A stretch of 64,000 bases of DNA. It comes from Caprella mutica. Taxonomy: Eukaryota; Arthropoda; Malacostraca; Amphipoda; Caprellidae. This document shows positions 37,019 to 52,000 of the stretch, piece by piece. The translations under genes and the position numbers were made by a program. The notes under the pieces are model-generated. The model did no database searches and was not told the origin of the DNA. It saw only the letters and a program-made list of their open reading frames with translations. The first letter of the stretch is position 1, and each line of letters begins with the position of its first letter. The stretch spans positions 62,001 through 126,000 of the forward strand of contig CANNZV010001445.1 of NCBI GenBank assembly GCA_947561585.1, in the 5' to 3' direction.

Positions 37019-37059
37019 ATATAGGGAGTACCTACTCCCTATCGTCTTTTTTTCTATGT

Positions 37060-37091
37060 TCAATGCTTCCTCGCGATTATACTCACAAATT
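37060..37091 (-). CDS. Terminal coding exon of the calmodulin-like gene, 32 bp
   Basis: Acceptor TTTTTTATTTCAG, then ten codons after completing a split Glu: FVSIIARKH and TGA at 37060-37062. The split codon (G|AA) matches the donor at 38114 and restores the NYDEF end typical of calmodulin EF4. Confidence 0.88.
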
Positions 37092-40000
37092 CTGAAATAA
37101 AAAACTATCATTAATATTTCTAAAGAGGTAATAAATCATTAATAACAAAACAGTTTTTGGTGAAAATATTACAATATATTTGAAAAATAGGTTTAGTTCA
37201 TTGGGAGATACAACTTGCAATGGAATAAAACAAATTCTAAAGTAATTTCCTACATAGCATATGTAAAATATATATATATATATATATATATAAATTTTCT
37301 AAATTCAAGCCCATATCTAAGTTCGTAAGAACTTTTCGGGCATTATTTTCGGACAAGAACTTTTCGGGACACATAATAACCACTTACAGATTTTACAGAT
37401 GATAAAGTTAAGACCAAGGCTTTTACATTTAGCACTTTAGTGTCATCGCTATTCTCAAATACTATTACTTGAATGGTTACAGTAGTTGGCACAAATTGTG
37501 GTAGGGGTGACCACCCCAGACTGGGCTGGTTCTAAGTACTGTTCTGAATACAGGGACACTAGCGACTGAGTCTTAGTTACTCAATTGAGTTCCCAATTAC
37601 CAGGCACCATCTGAACCTATTTAATTAGTCGGTCACATCTTGGGTGGTCAACTAATCTCATGGGCTTCAGTTAACCACAAGTATTCTTACAGTCATTAAG
37701 TACTAACTGCCTTGTACGTTTCACATAGAAAAAGGTTGTTATTATTACATGAATTTCTAAACTTTCCTCTAAACATCATTAAATTTTTTATTACTCCATG
37801 TGAAATATAGACTAAGGAAGGGTGTAGAAACATTTCCATTATTTTATGATCTCATTTTTCCAATATAGCTGACTAAAGTATTTAACTAAGTAAACGCTCG
37901 CTACAGTATTCTGGTAAATATTTTAATCTAGGTCCAACTAAGTGGATGGTCGCTGGAGCCAATTATTTTTATGCTTTCAAACGACAATATATTGCAATTA
38001 TCCGAATTTAAAAATCTATGATCGAGTTTTTTAATCCGTATATTCCGTAATCATAAGAGAAAATCCTAGCTAGTTTTTGACCCTATTTGTCACCTCCTTT
38101 GCCCCGTACGTACCGTCATAGTTAACTCTGCCATCTCCACTGGGGGAGGCCTCTTTGATCATATCCTCCACCTCTTTCTCCGACATCCTCTCCCCCATGG
38201 AAGTCATAACGTGACGCAACTCAGCTGAAGAAAGGTACCCTGAATTCTTTTTGTCAAACACCCTGTGAATGGAAGAGGAAACAACCAGTGAGTGTCTTAC
38301 CAGGTAGTAGAAAAATATAGAGGGGGAACATTGATACAATATTCCTACAATATTGTAACAACATTGCTACAACATCATTAGAACATTGATAAAAGATTCC
38401 TACAATATTGTAACAACATTGCTACAACATCGTTACAACATTGACACAAGATTCCAACAATATTGTAACAACATTGCTCCAAAATCGTTACAACATTGAC
38501 ACAAGATTCCTACAATCTTGTAACAACATTGCTACATCATACAACATTGATACAATAACGTAACAAGATTTCTCCAATATTGTTACAACATTACCCCAAT
38601 ATTGTAACGATATTGGCAGAATGGTTACAATATAGCTACAATATTGCCCCAAGATTGTTGCAATATTACCTCAATATTGTTGAAATTTGCCCCAGCTAAA
38701 TTAATGGTAACATAAGAATTATGTTATATCATAAATTATCAATGCTCTATTTTAGAGCTGAGGTTTGTCTGATCACTACATACTATTGTGAGTAACTGTG
38801 AGTAAATGTAACTCACTAAACGGCTAACTGTGAGTAACTGTAACTCACTAAGAAGCTAACTGTGAGGTACTGTAACTCACTTGAATGCTTCTTTGAGTTC
38901 ACTCTCATCCCCCATGTGCTTCAGTTTCTTACTCATCATCTGCAGGAACTCATTGAACTCTATGGTACCATCTGCACAAGTGGCGACACCTCGCACCAAC
39001 TTATGAAGCTCTGTCTCTGTACAGGGGAGAGAGAATAACATCAGCTGTACTGGTAGAGTTATGTAGGTACAAAGAACAAAAGCATTTAAGTCTGGGATAG
39101 TAAAAATATATCCCTGCAATAATCCTTCTAGCTTGGGATATTCCTTTGTTATCCCAGGAATAATCCTGCTGGCCTGGTATATTCCCTTTATTTTCCAGGA
39201 ATATTATTTTTTTTGGGTAATATTATGCACATGTGCTTTCACACAATCTCTTCACATTTCAAACAAAATTATTTAATATAAAATATAATGCCGTTAGTAT
39301 CTCAAATTATTTTTTATATGATTTATAGAGAGATTTTGGTCACTACCAATATAAGTTACACACTTTATCATCAAACCCTAATTCATAATATTGGTAAATG
39401 AAGTGCCTAAATAATGAAGTTAAAATTCGTATGTATCTAGAATACTATATCCATAATGTAATATTTACCCAAATTCGTATCAAGGATACTATATCCACAA
39501 TATATTATTTATTCAAATTCGTATCAAGGATACTATATCCACAATATATTATCTACCCAAATTCGTATCAAGGATACTATATCCACAATATATTATCTAC
39601 CCAAATTCGTATCTCTGATACTCCCAATTACGGTACACTATCTATTTACTGTTTGTTCAAAGTGCCGAGGAATCACACCACGTTATCACTTTTTACCTCA
39701 CTAATTCAATATAGATGATGCATTTAAATATTCACGCATCATGACATTTCGGTCAGATCAATAGTATATTGGACATTCCAATTGGATCAGCTGTAAATGT
39801 CGAGCGACGATATCGGTTCTAAATGCCACTGGGAGAGCGGAGTAGATGTCAGAATAGTGATAAACTTCATTTCGGAGGATAATTCGATAGATTTGAACAT
39901 GAAAAACAAAAAAGTAGTTGGCATATGTATTATAGGTAAACCTAATGTTATTATTTAATTTGGTGTATGAAATGAAATAAACAAATATATTTATAAAAAA

Positions 40001-43000
40001 TTCGATGAAACCCTTATAAAAAGATAAAAGAAAAATTTTATTATTCCATATAATGAACTAAACAGGGTTAGAAAAATTTCATTGAGTCAGTAATCCTATT
40101 TCTCGGAACTGCAATAAATTCATAGAATTTTAGAGTTATTAATTGAAGATTATAATAATGTTTCTCAATCTCCGATGGCCCCACTATAACTCACCGGAAG
40201 GCCTCTGTCCCAAAGATCTCATAACGACCGCCAGTTCAGCAGTAGAAATCATCCCGTCTTCGTCTTTGTCGAAGAGCATGAACGCTTCTTTGAACTCAGC
40301 CACCAAATCTTCCGTCAGTCCGTATTCTACCTGTAAAAGAAATTAAAGTAAAAAAACATACAGTAAAAATCCTCTATAGTGAACGCCTCTTTAATGAACT
40401 CCTCTATAATCAACTCCTCTATAATGGACTCGGTGACCAATTCTGTTGAAATTCGATGTAATTTTCACTTCTTAAATATTTAAATTCATTACTTCATTAT
40501 ACGGTAGTCAAGAGATGCATACAAATAATTAAATTTTAATACATAAATAATAAAAAAGTGAATATTAAGTGAATAATAAAAAATGAATATTAATACTCAA
40601 AGAATAATGAAAAAATGCACATCAATGAATATTAAATTGACTAAATTAATATTTATATTGATTGAATATATTGAAAATTAATATTAAATGAATAATGTAT
40701 AAATGAATATTAATACTAGAAAAATTATTATAATATTAACATTAAATGATTAAATAAAAAATGACTGTTAATCATTGAATGACTAAATTATCAAATGATA
40801 TGTTGTTTCTATCTCTTTACATTAATATTCCAAATAGGTAATAACATTTTAATATGTTGAGTGGATGTCATCTCCACTTGAACTTTTGGGCAGAAAAGAA
40901 TTATTTTCCGCATCACTGATAAACAAAACCATTGGAAGAAAAGGAACTCAGAGAATGAACTGATATGGAGAGAGAGAAAATGGAAGAAAATTGACACATT
41001 ATATATACGGTGAAAGGATGACATTTTTATTTATATGACATAAATATTTGTTTACATTTTTGTATACATTTTTGTATACATTTTTTGTATACATTTTTTT
41101 GTATACATTTTTGTATGCATTTTTTTGTATACATTTTTGTATACATTTTTTGTATACATTTTTTTGTATACATTTTTTTGTATGCATTTTTTTGTATACA
41201 TTTTTGTATACATTTTTTGTATACATTTTTTTGTATACATTTTTTTGTACACATTTTTTGTATACATTTTTTTGTATACATTTTTTTGTATACATTTTTT
41301 TGTATACATTTTTGTATACATTTTTTTGTACACATTTTTTGTATACATTTTTTTGTATACATTTTTGTATACATTTTTTTGTATACATTTTTGTATACAT
41401 TTTCTGTACACATTTTTTTGTATACATTTTTGTGTATACATTTTTGTATACAATTTTTTGTATACATTTTGAAAGATAAATTCAAAACTAGTAATAATTT
41501 CAAAGGTTGCATATAATTAGTAAGTTTTATTGATATACATTTACATTTTATTCATTATTCAATTGGTATATATGATTAATTGACATTAGGCTAAGTTCCG
41601 AGTTATCGGACGGTTCAACATTTTCGATCATATAAGGATATACATAATTAAAAACTTTAATTGTTATCCATTAACTGTATACCTTAGCTTACCCTACATC
41701 ACCATATTATTTAATTCATAAAGCCAAAGTCAATCCTCTCTTCACCGACATTATAAAGTGTTTTAAATTTTCCTCCCAGTAAGTTATTTTTCTAGAAATG
41801 TTAGTTATATCAGAGGGTTTGCCATGACATGTTCACAGGCCTGTAAATACATTACGTACAATCAGTCTAACATTTCACCGCTAATGAAGGTACATAATGC
41901 TTGATGTAACCTACCATATTCAATGACTACTGTACTCTGATATCCATTAAACCTTTAACTCCTAATGGGACATATTCGTCCCATGATGTTTTCAAAAAAT
42001 ATAGTCAATTTTTTTCCCTTCAAATGCGATGAGCAAAATGAGGTTTACAGTAAATGTTTTGATTGGATGTAACTTTGTGTATTAAGGTTTGTAATTAATG
42101 AATTGGATTAATTTACTTTGTCTGCAGTATATAAAATAACCAATCAATAAAAACTTGTTCCATTGAATCAGAAGTTTATAAATGTTATTAGAAGTAGGAA
42201 ATGTAAAAATAATATCAAATATAGGTTTTGCAAAAGTGTGTTTGAAAGGGTAGTTTACCTAATTACTGTACCATGAATGAAAAATTATAATACATTTTTT
42301 TCATGTTTAACTTAATTATATTCCTCATTGATTAATTTAAATTGCTCCATTTTTATTATTATAAAATATTCTTCAGCTTATGTTTCAATATCCTTGGAAA
42401 GTCTTTATTCATGTTCGTCATAAACATCATTTCGAACACTAATCATGACACTCATTTTATATTGTAATAATTTAAATAACTGAATGTGTTTACTAATGTA
42501 TCCCTCTAATGTATTTCTACGTTAAAAGTATATTCACAAAATGACTTGTACAATATTCTTCTTATACATGTATCTATTTATTTATATTACTTTATGCTGA
42601 TAATTATTGATGTATAAGATACATCAGTAAACATATTGCTTTCATATTAATAATAAATATATCCTGATGACAGTTAGCAAACATTATTAAAACATTTATT
42701 CTTATTTTATCGTTTATTATTTCTATTCTTTGCTAAAGTGTTATCAAGCAATATGTTTTTTCCGCGCTTCATTTCTGACTTTGATATGTTTTTGCACGTG
42801 TCATTCCTGCCAGTACATTGACCGGTACAACGCTACTCTGTTCGAGGTGAGTTTTTCCCGTGGACTTTAATTCAGTTTAACACGGAGAAGCAATTTTTGA
42901 GCAGAGAGAAGCAATAATGCAAAGTGACTGAGGGTGTTAACTTACAAACTATATTTTTCGGATAAGTTTGCACGTATTCTCTTTGTAATTATGACTGGTT

Positions 43001-46000
43001 GCATCGTGATGATTTTTTTTAATCAACAAGAGTCTGCTGATTTCTGAATGAAATAGGATATTTTGATGTAATTGCGAATAAAAAGGAGAATAGTTTTTGT
43101 ATGGAATTATGATTTTCTAAATAATGAAAGATGGCAACATGAAGAGTTTGTTCGTGCAAAATAGATGACATATAATAAATCTAATAAATAGAAGGAGAGA
43201 AGAAATTATTCAAATAAGAATTTAAAAATAATAAATCTACGGTTTTTACTTCTAATATTTAATTTACTTTTTTTAACCATCAAATTAATAAAAATAACGC
43301 GATAATTGTTTACAGTAACTATTTGGTTTTTTACATTGTTTTACCAAAGTGAAATTTAAACAATTCTACTTAATTTAACCAAAGTGAACTTTTATCAATT
43401 TTACTTTATTTTACCAAAGTGAAATTTAACCAATTTTACTTTATTTTTTACCAATTTTATTTTTTTCAATTTTACTTTGTTTTACCCTAATAAAACTTTA
43501 TCAATTATACGTTAGTTTGTCAAAGTGATATTGATTTTACCACTATTTTACCCAATTGTTGTAATACTAGTACATACCAGATCTAATGTGACAATGAGCT
43601 CGTACTGTTGGTGTTTCTTCTTTCCCTTTTTGCCAAGTTTTCCAGGCTGTCCTTTTCCTGGTGGTTGCTTGACTTGACTCTTGTTAGCACTGGGTCCTCC
43701 TTTCTTGAGAGGTGTGGAGGGTCCACCCTTTGGGACTGTGTCCACTGAACCACTTTTGCTCCGAGCCTGTGGAGAAAAGAAGATTTTGATGGTAAATGAT
43801 AATAAACAATTTATCTAGGCCAATCATAGTTATATAGAAAAATTATAGGTTTTACAATAAATAGAATGGTTTAAAACTCCATATATATAACTCCAAGTGC
43901 TTACCTTATGGGTAGATTGAAATAAGTATGTACCTTTTAATACAACATTCAGGACTTTTTTTTAGATATTAATGGAGTTTAATGGAACGAGGTAAAAATA
44001 TCCTAAAATACTGAGTATAAATTCCGCAAAATATCATTTACAAATCACACAAAATATAACTACAAATCACACAAAATATAACTACAAATTACACAAAATA
44101 TAACTACAAATCACACAAAAATTTCCTTTTTACTTTCAGTCCTCAATTTTGGAGGTCAGAATATTTCATTTTATTAGAGTTTTAGGTTCAAAGTTTCCGT
44201 GTTTCAGGAACTTCGCTGAATTATCAACTTTGTCCATCTTCGTACGGATTGAAATATCACCAGACATTAAGTATAATATTAGTGATAGATATACACGTTA
44301 TTCTACAGAACTAATAATGAATAGTGCTAGAGAGTATGTAACAAACTAGTCAATGCCTGTATTTAAATGATTTCACTATAGAATAATTTTTGTTAACTAT
44401 AAATTATATTTTTTTGAGATTATTGTGTTGTATTTTTCAGACAAAATATTGTTGCTTTCTAAAGAAATATGTACTTTAAACAATAATGTTTCTTTTTTAG
44501 AAAACTGCTTTTTTATTTTTCACTATTAGTAATAATATATTTTTTAGTTGCATAAAGAAAGTTGACACTTCTTAACAAATAAACCATGTATCTTTAATTC
44601 AATTTCGGTATCACGGCTACAACACTTATAGTTTCCTTTAATTATTTAATTCGTGTGTAATTGTATAAGGATTTCCTCTGATAAAAGCATTAGGGGATAC
44701 AATCGAATTACATTATTTGTATGGAGAAATGAAAGTTAAAGCACTATGTGAAAACACAGAGTAATTTATTGGGAATAATATAAAAAATAGATAAATCAAT
44801 ATCATGAATAATTAAAAATATACTTATTTCAAAAAATAACAAATAATCTCAAAAGATATATTATATGTTACCAACTAAAATGTTTGTAGACTAGAGTTCA
44901 ATTTTTGTCTTTGACTTTTATATCAATAGAAAAAAATTGATTGCATTACAAGGAAAAGATTATTATTAATTTTCATATTTCTTTCAATTCTTTGAAATTA
45001 TTCAACACCAAGAATTTCAATAAATGATTAAAGAAAATTAAAATAAAAAAAAAATGATTGAAAAAAATTAAAGTATGAAAAAAATGATTAAAAACATAAT
45101 AGAAAAAAATGATTAAAAACATAATAGAAAAATACAGTTTCAATGCAACCGATAGTATAACGAGGGAAATTCTCCCTACCTACTAGGGGGTGATTCGAAT
45201 TATCGGACAGTTCTACATTTGCGATCATGTACGAAAAAACTTCATAGTTTCAAATTTTAATTCGTTACATTAATTGGTATCCATGATTCTGGTATAGTGT
45301 ATCCATGATAATGAATAGTGTATCCTTGATACCTGTAAGTATCATAGAAACCAATTAAAAGAACGAGTTAAAATTTCAAACTATATTGTTCTTTCTTACA
45401 TTATCGGAAATTTGGAACCGGTCGATAACTCGGAACTTACTCCACACACCTCATTGGAAAAGTGTCAAATGCCTCGAGCTCACAAGTCTAGATACAGTTG
45501 AATGAAGAGAGTTTGACCCTCTGTTACTGGGTATATCGATACCACAAAAAGTGAAGTCTGGTTTGTATTGCCGGTGTAGTGGGATACTTTATCTCACTAA
45601 GTTCACCTTATTTAAGTGCTTCAGAAAAAAAATGTAATAATATTTATATTTTCTCAATCAATATTATCCATTGTCCAAATATTGCAGGTATAATGGGAAA
45701 TATTGTCGGTATAGTGGGAAATATTGTCGGTATAATGGGAAATATTGTCGGTATAGTGGGAAATATTGTCGGTATAGTGGGAAATATAGTCGGTATAGTG
45801 GGAAATATTGTCGGTATAATGGGAAATATTGTCGGTATAGTGGGAAATATTGTCGGTATAGTGGCGAATATTGTCGGTATAGTGGGGAATATTGTCGGTA
45901 TAATGGGAAATATTGTCGGTATAATGGGAAATATTGTCGGTATAATGGGAAATATTGTCAGTATAGTGGGGAATATTGTCGGTATAATGGGAAATATTGT

Positions 46001-49000
46001 CGGTATAATGGGAAATATTGTCGGTATAGTGGGGAATATTGTCGGTATAGTAGGAAATATTGTCGGTATAGTGGGAAATATTGTCGGTATAGTGGGAAAT
46101 ATTGCCGGTATAGTGGGGAATATTGTCGATATAGTAGGAAATATTGTCGGTATAATGGGAAATATTGTCGGTATAGTGGGAAATATTGTCGATATAGTGG
46201 GAAATATTGTCGGTATAGTGGGAAATATTGTCGGTATAATGGAAAATATTGTTGGTATAGTGGGAAATATTGTCGGTATAATGGGAAATATTGTCGGTAT
46301 AGTGGGAAATATTGTCGGTATAGTGGGAAATATTGTCGGTATAATGGGAAATATTGTCGGTATAGTGGGAAATATTGTCGGTATAGTGGGAAATATTGTC
46401 GGTATAGTGGGAAATATTGTCGGTATAGTGGGAAAAATTGTCGGTATAGTGGGAAAAATTGTCGGTATAGTGGGAAAAATTGTCGGTATAGTGGGAAATA
46501 TTGTCGGTATAATGGGAAATATTGTCGGTATAGTGGGAAATATTGTCGGTATAGTGGGAAATTTCATTGTGTAAATTTATTGTTTCAATCCATTTTCATT
46601 TACATGATTTACTACTTTTATTTAAATATATGTTTATCAAATTATTGTTTCCTAATTGCTTGTGTCACTGAATTAAAAAATAACAGAGATAATAATTTTA
46701 TCTTCAAAATATTAAAATAAAATATATGAATATTTCAATCAGCTGAGCATAATACTTTAGGGAATTTGATTCTATTCTATTTAGTTACTTTTGCGGATAA
46801 AAGCATCGAATTCTTTATTGCATTTAGAATTTTTTGAACTTAACTCTACGGAGTTTACTTCTAATATTTCATTTACTTTTGAAAATGTCAAATGAATAAA
46901 AAAAAAATACTGAAATATTATTGTAAAAATGACACGTTCCATCAAATATCATCTATACTAAACATTGTACTATGAATAAAACTAACTGAAAAAGTTCATC
47001 TGCTCTAACAATTGCAATGTCATCCTATATTCAAAGCGGAATTAAAAATTGAATGAAACGATTTTTTTTAATTGAAATGTTACTAGAGCCTGAAATGTCA
47101 TAGTCAGAAAAGTGTGAGGTGTGTGATAGTGTGTGTGGTGTGTGATAGTGTGTGTGGTGTGTGATAGTGTGTGTGGTGTGTGATAGTGTGTGTGGTGTGT
47201 GATAGTGTGTGTGGTGTGTGATAGTGTGTGTGGTGTGTGATAGTGTGTGTGGTGTGTAATAGTGTGTGTTTGTAACACTGACTTTATATTAATTAGACAT
47301 ATTATTTAGTACAGATATCATAAAATATACATCTTCAATATCTGTTTATTTTTACCTATTAAATTCCTATTAGTTTGCAGCAGTTAAACTTTTAATGAAT
47401 GAACTAATTTTTTAGGTTGATTTGAATTCAATTAAATGCTTCATTTCGATGACTTGATTTATGTATATTTGACAGGGTTATAATTTTGAATATTAATAAA
47501 CTATTAAATTTAATTAATTAATTTGAACCGATTATGAAAACATATCTATTGAAAAATTAAGAGTTAAAAGATGAAAAACAAGATTTGCAAAGTAACTCGT
47601 CTTTGGTAGAATATACAAATAATATTCCACTAGGGATGAACTCTTACGGTGAAGAACATTCATACAATATCTATTTACAGTCAATACAAATAATATTCCA
47701 CTAGGGATAAACTGTTACGGTGAAGAACATTCATACATTATCTATTAACAGTCAATACAAATAATATTCCACTAGGGATAAACTGTTACGGTGAAGAACA
47801 TTCATACATTATCTATTTTAGTTAAATGTGTAATTAATATCGAAATAAGTTTATAATTGTTAAATACCAGGATTTATTTTCACTCACCACTTTCTTATCA
47901 TTTTACTCGTCCTTTGGGAAGGATACAGGTAAATCACAGGTAAATTTAGTGACACGTTTAAGTATTATCGACTTAATCATAATTTGGATATTGCGTGAAC
48001 TTTCTAATCAAGCTGATATGATTTCACCTTACGTATTCGGACACTTAGTGTCATGGTTATATCATTAGTGCTCTATTTGCAGCATGTGAATGTAGGGTAA
48101 GTTACGAATCATAGGTCATTTTCACATTTTCGGTCATATAAGAAAAAACGATGTTATATTATTTTAATTGGTATCACTGATACCTGCAGGTATCATGGAT
48201 ACAAAAAAAAATTAAATAACAATTATTATATAGTTTTTTCTTATATGATCGAAAATGTGGATCCGACCGATAATTCGCAACTTACCCTACTTAGTTAATT
48301 GCTTGTACTATGATACTGAAATATTCTCATGATTTGTATCTAATGTTCTTAACCTAGATTCAAGGTATCTAAAGTTACTGCAAAATATATGAAACATCGA
48401 CAGTCTGAATGGCAAAAATGAACGTAACGTAATGACACAAATCTTCGAAACTTAAAATGGTTAAAAAATTAAAAGAAAATATTCAATCAATGATTTTTTC
48501 AGCCAAATTTTTTTTGTTTAAAAAGACAAAATTTTTCTTTGAAAATGAGAAGGAAAAAAAATGGAAAGTTGTGATTTAATTAAATTTATTTATTCATTGT
48601 TATTTGAAGCAGACAGGGGAAAATTTAGAATTGAATTGTGCCACGAAACTTTTAGTTATATTAGAGGTTACAAAAATACTCTTAATTTTAAAATTAAAAT
48701 ACTCTTAATTAAGTTAAAAAAATGTACAATGCACTAACTATAGACAGTTATTAGGCTGTGATCTTAATTGGTTATCTATATTAATAATTTCCCTCGTGGT
48801 TTTATTTATTTATTTATTTCATAGAGTTATGATAAACTACTCTAGAGAGAGAAAGTGCTGCAGCGATTGCAGGACGCTAAGGAAGACCGTGTAAAACCTT
48901 ATTATGTTTCAGTTATATCATTTCTCCATTAAACTGACGCTAGATTGCAAGTCACGTGACCCTAAAATAAGGATTTTAGCGTCCCGCAAGACGCAATATT

Positions 49001-52000
49001 ATTTTGGCCACTGACTCACCACTTGATTTATTTATTTATTTATTTGGTGTCCGCTTTTACACTATGGGTATTAAACATGAAGAATGAAACTTTGATACCC
49101 ACGGGAATATATTGACTCGATATTTAAATTCCCCTGTTTTTATTATATTTTTCAATTTATTTTATCTATAAAATAAATCAGATTATGCAGAAAATTGAAT
49201 TCTAATTGAATTCATAAAAAGTAACCTAATAACAGGTAATAAATTGGTACTGATGATGACCCGTTATTTTTAACGGGAAAGTACGCTAGTGTTATAATAT
49301 AAACTGAATTACTAGTATTTTGAATTTATGGATAGAATTTTTTTTGTAGTATTATTATGTTATTATTAATGATAATTTTATGAGGTTTCTTCAGAATATT
49401 TTATGCAAATAAGAGGTATAAAAAATATGAAGTTGGGGTCATAATTGCTGGAAATTTTGAAATTATAATAAAAGTAAACTTAATACATAATAAAAGAATC
49501 AGTAATAACAATATTTATTACAGTATTATGTAAAATACGATTGATTAAAACTTTTTAAAATTTTAATATAATTCATCTATTTAAATATAAACAACTTATC
49601 TATAATATACATTTTTTAAATACAACATTTCAAAGGTGTAACATTTACCACTTTCTAGTATTTACTTTATTCACAGTAGCCTTCAAGTCAGGGTTTCCTA
49701 GAGATTTTACCGACTGTTTCCACGCATGTGTTAATCATGTACATACACTGCATTAATTAAAACCAGTGCTTCTATTCGAAAGACATGTGACAGACTGACA
49801 TGCTTGGACATGCTTGCTAGAACATGTACAGATATTTTACATGCCGGGCAATGTTCTGGGTATATAAAATAGTATGGTAGGGAAGTTACAAATTATCGGT
49901 CAGTTTCACATCTTCGGTCATATAAGAAAAATTGAGATAATAATTAAATTTTAATTTTAATTGGTATCCATGATACCTTCAGTTATCATGTATACCAATA
50001 AAAATAAAATAATAATTATTATAAAGTTTTTTCTTACTTGACCGAAGATGTGAAACTGACCGATAATTTGTAACTTTTACACAATTGTACCAAGATTAAT
50101 AGTAAGGTTGTGACAATATGCTTTTAAAGTTATAAATCCTATAGAATTAATCAAAGAATATTGAATGGTTCTACACCAGCGGTATAGAGTATTCGATACC
50201 ATTTCATTTCGTCTGTGATATTCTTAAGATCTATGATTTTAAAAGCATATTGTCACAACCCTAATCATTATAAGAAGTGTTGAACACCATTGCATAGATA
50301 CTAGTGACATAGTAACCACACCTAGACAGATCTAGCACCAGACACTAGTTATTAACTTATTGCAGCGCACTCTGTTTCTATTGCTAACATACACGCGAAA
50401 AAGATATAGGAATTATGTCACATCATATAATGAATATGAAATGATTATTAGTCAGCATTAATTAACTAATGATAGTTAACCAAAGTCATGGAAGTACTAG
50501 GGTAAGTTACGAGTTATTGGACAGTTTCATATTTTCGATCATAGAAGAAAAACTATATAAAGATTATAAATTAACTCAATATTGTTTGGTAGTTTTTACA
50601 TGATCGAAAATTTGGAACTGTCCGATAACTCGGAACTTACCCTATAGAAACTCTGACGATGACCTGAAAGTTTATAAGCATGACGTGAACGAACAGTTTC
50701 GGGTGATAATTAATTATCAAACATAATGCTTATGGATACATTAATATTGAATATTGTATCCGTGATACATAATAAAAAAGTATCATTAGATTATTATTGC
50801 ACAGAAGGAATTTATATCTATTAGATATTCCGTCAGTGTGTCGTAATTATCGATTTGGATAAAATAATTTAGTGTAGTTTGTATAGATGTTGTGAATTAT
50901 ATCCACGATAACGAATTACGATTTTTATTGTTACATTAATTACATTTTCGATAATAACCTTTATTTATTATTCAGTTATTATGATAGTTCAACAGTGACA
51001 TTTAGAATTAAAATAATAATAAGTATTTTAATTTGTATATCATAACCTTTAAATGAGTTATATTGAATATTTTATTTCTAATTATTTATTTCACAACTAC
51101 TTTTTTATATTTATGTAACGTCAAATATTTATTTTTAGGTTTAAAACTTGAACGAAGGCAAGAAAAGAAATCATTAAAAAATCATTTAACCTTTTATACA
51201 TCAAGGCGACATATATGTCCTCTTTCAAATGATGTATTTGGCCAGTTTTTTTTAGATATTTTCCTTAAACGATCTGATATACTCATGTGTACTCTTTCAT
51301 ATATTAGAGCACATGTGTACGCTTTCATATATTAGAGCACATGTGTACTCTTTCATATATTAGAGCACATGTGTACTCTTTCATATATTAGAGCACATGT
51401 GTACTCTTTCATATATTAGAGCACATGTGTACGCTTTCATATATTAGAGCACATGTGTACTCTTTCATATATTAGAGCACATGTGTACGCTTTCATATAT
51501 TAGAGCACATGTGTACTCTTTCATATATTAGAGCACATGTGTACGCTTTCATATATTAGAGCACATGTGTACTCTTTCATATATTAGAGCACATGTGTAC
51601 TCTTTCATATATTAGAGCACATGTGTACTCTTTCATATATTAGAGCACATGTGTACGTTTACATTAGTTAAATACAATTGTGAATTATATTTTTGACTAA
51701 TCAGATGTAAAATAAATAGAGGATAAGCATTCAAAAGGCTATCATTAAAAGTCACGAGTCTCTCCCTTTTAATTTGTGCCACTGAAAAAAAATACAGTAA
51801 TAATACGTATAAAATAACAGCAATCATAGATAGGAGTGACTTCAAATATTAATATTACATTAATAATGATTTTAATGATTGGGAAGATAATTTATATTAT
51901 AAATTTGTGAGTAAAATATATTCTACACATCACTCGTATACAAGAATTCATGTGGCGATTGCGCTATAATAATATTAATATTTTCAAAAGAATAATTAAA

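Larger units (their letters stand above)
28370..37059. other. Intergenic region between the convergent LLPH-like and calmodulin-like genes
   Basis: Contains a foldback element (29954-30250), GTTACCC arrays (30405-31535), a family A element (32107-32244), three CRE-like palindromes (32407-32588), a two-part minisatellite (33345-33760), a dispersed ~1-kb repeat (about 34600-35330), a hairpin element (35442-35504), a CCTGGGATATT array (35930-36200) and an AGTAGTCCTAGG array (36795-37018). 28400-29940 and 36260-36790 show nothing I can assign. Confidence 0.7.

Noticed and set aside
41027..41516. Several overlapping 104-161 codon frames on both strands
   Set aside because: All lie in the TTTTTTGTATACATT array; the residues simply repeat the unit ([13 protein letters not shown]). 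No initiation context, domain or splice support.
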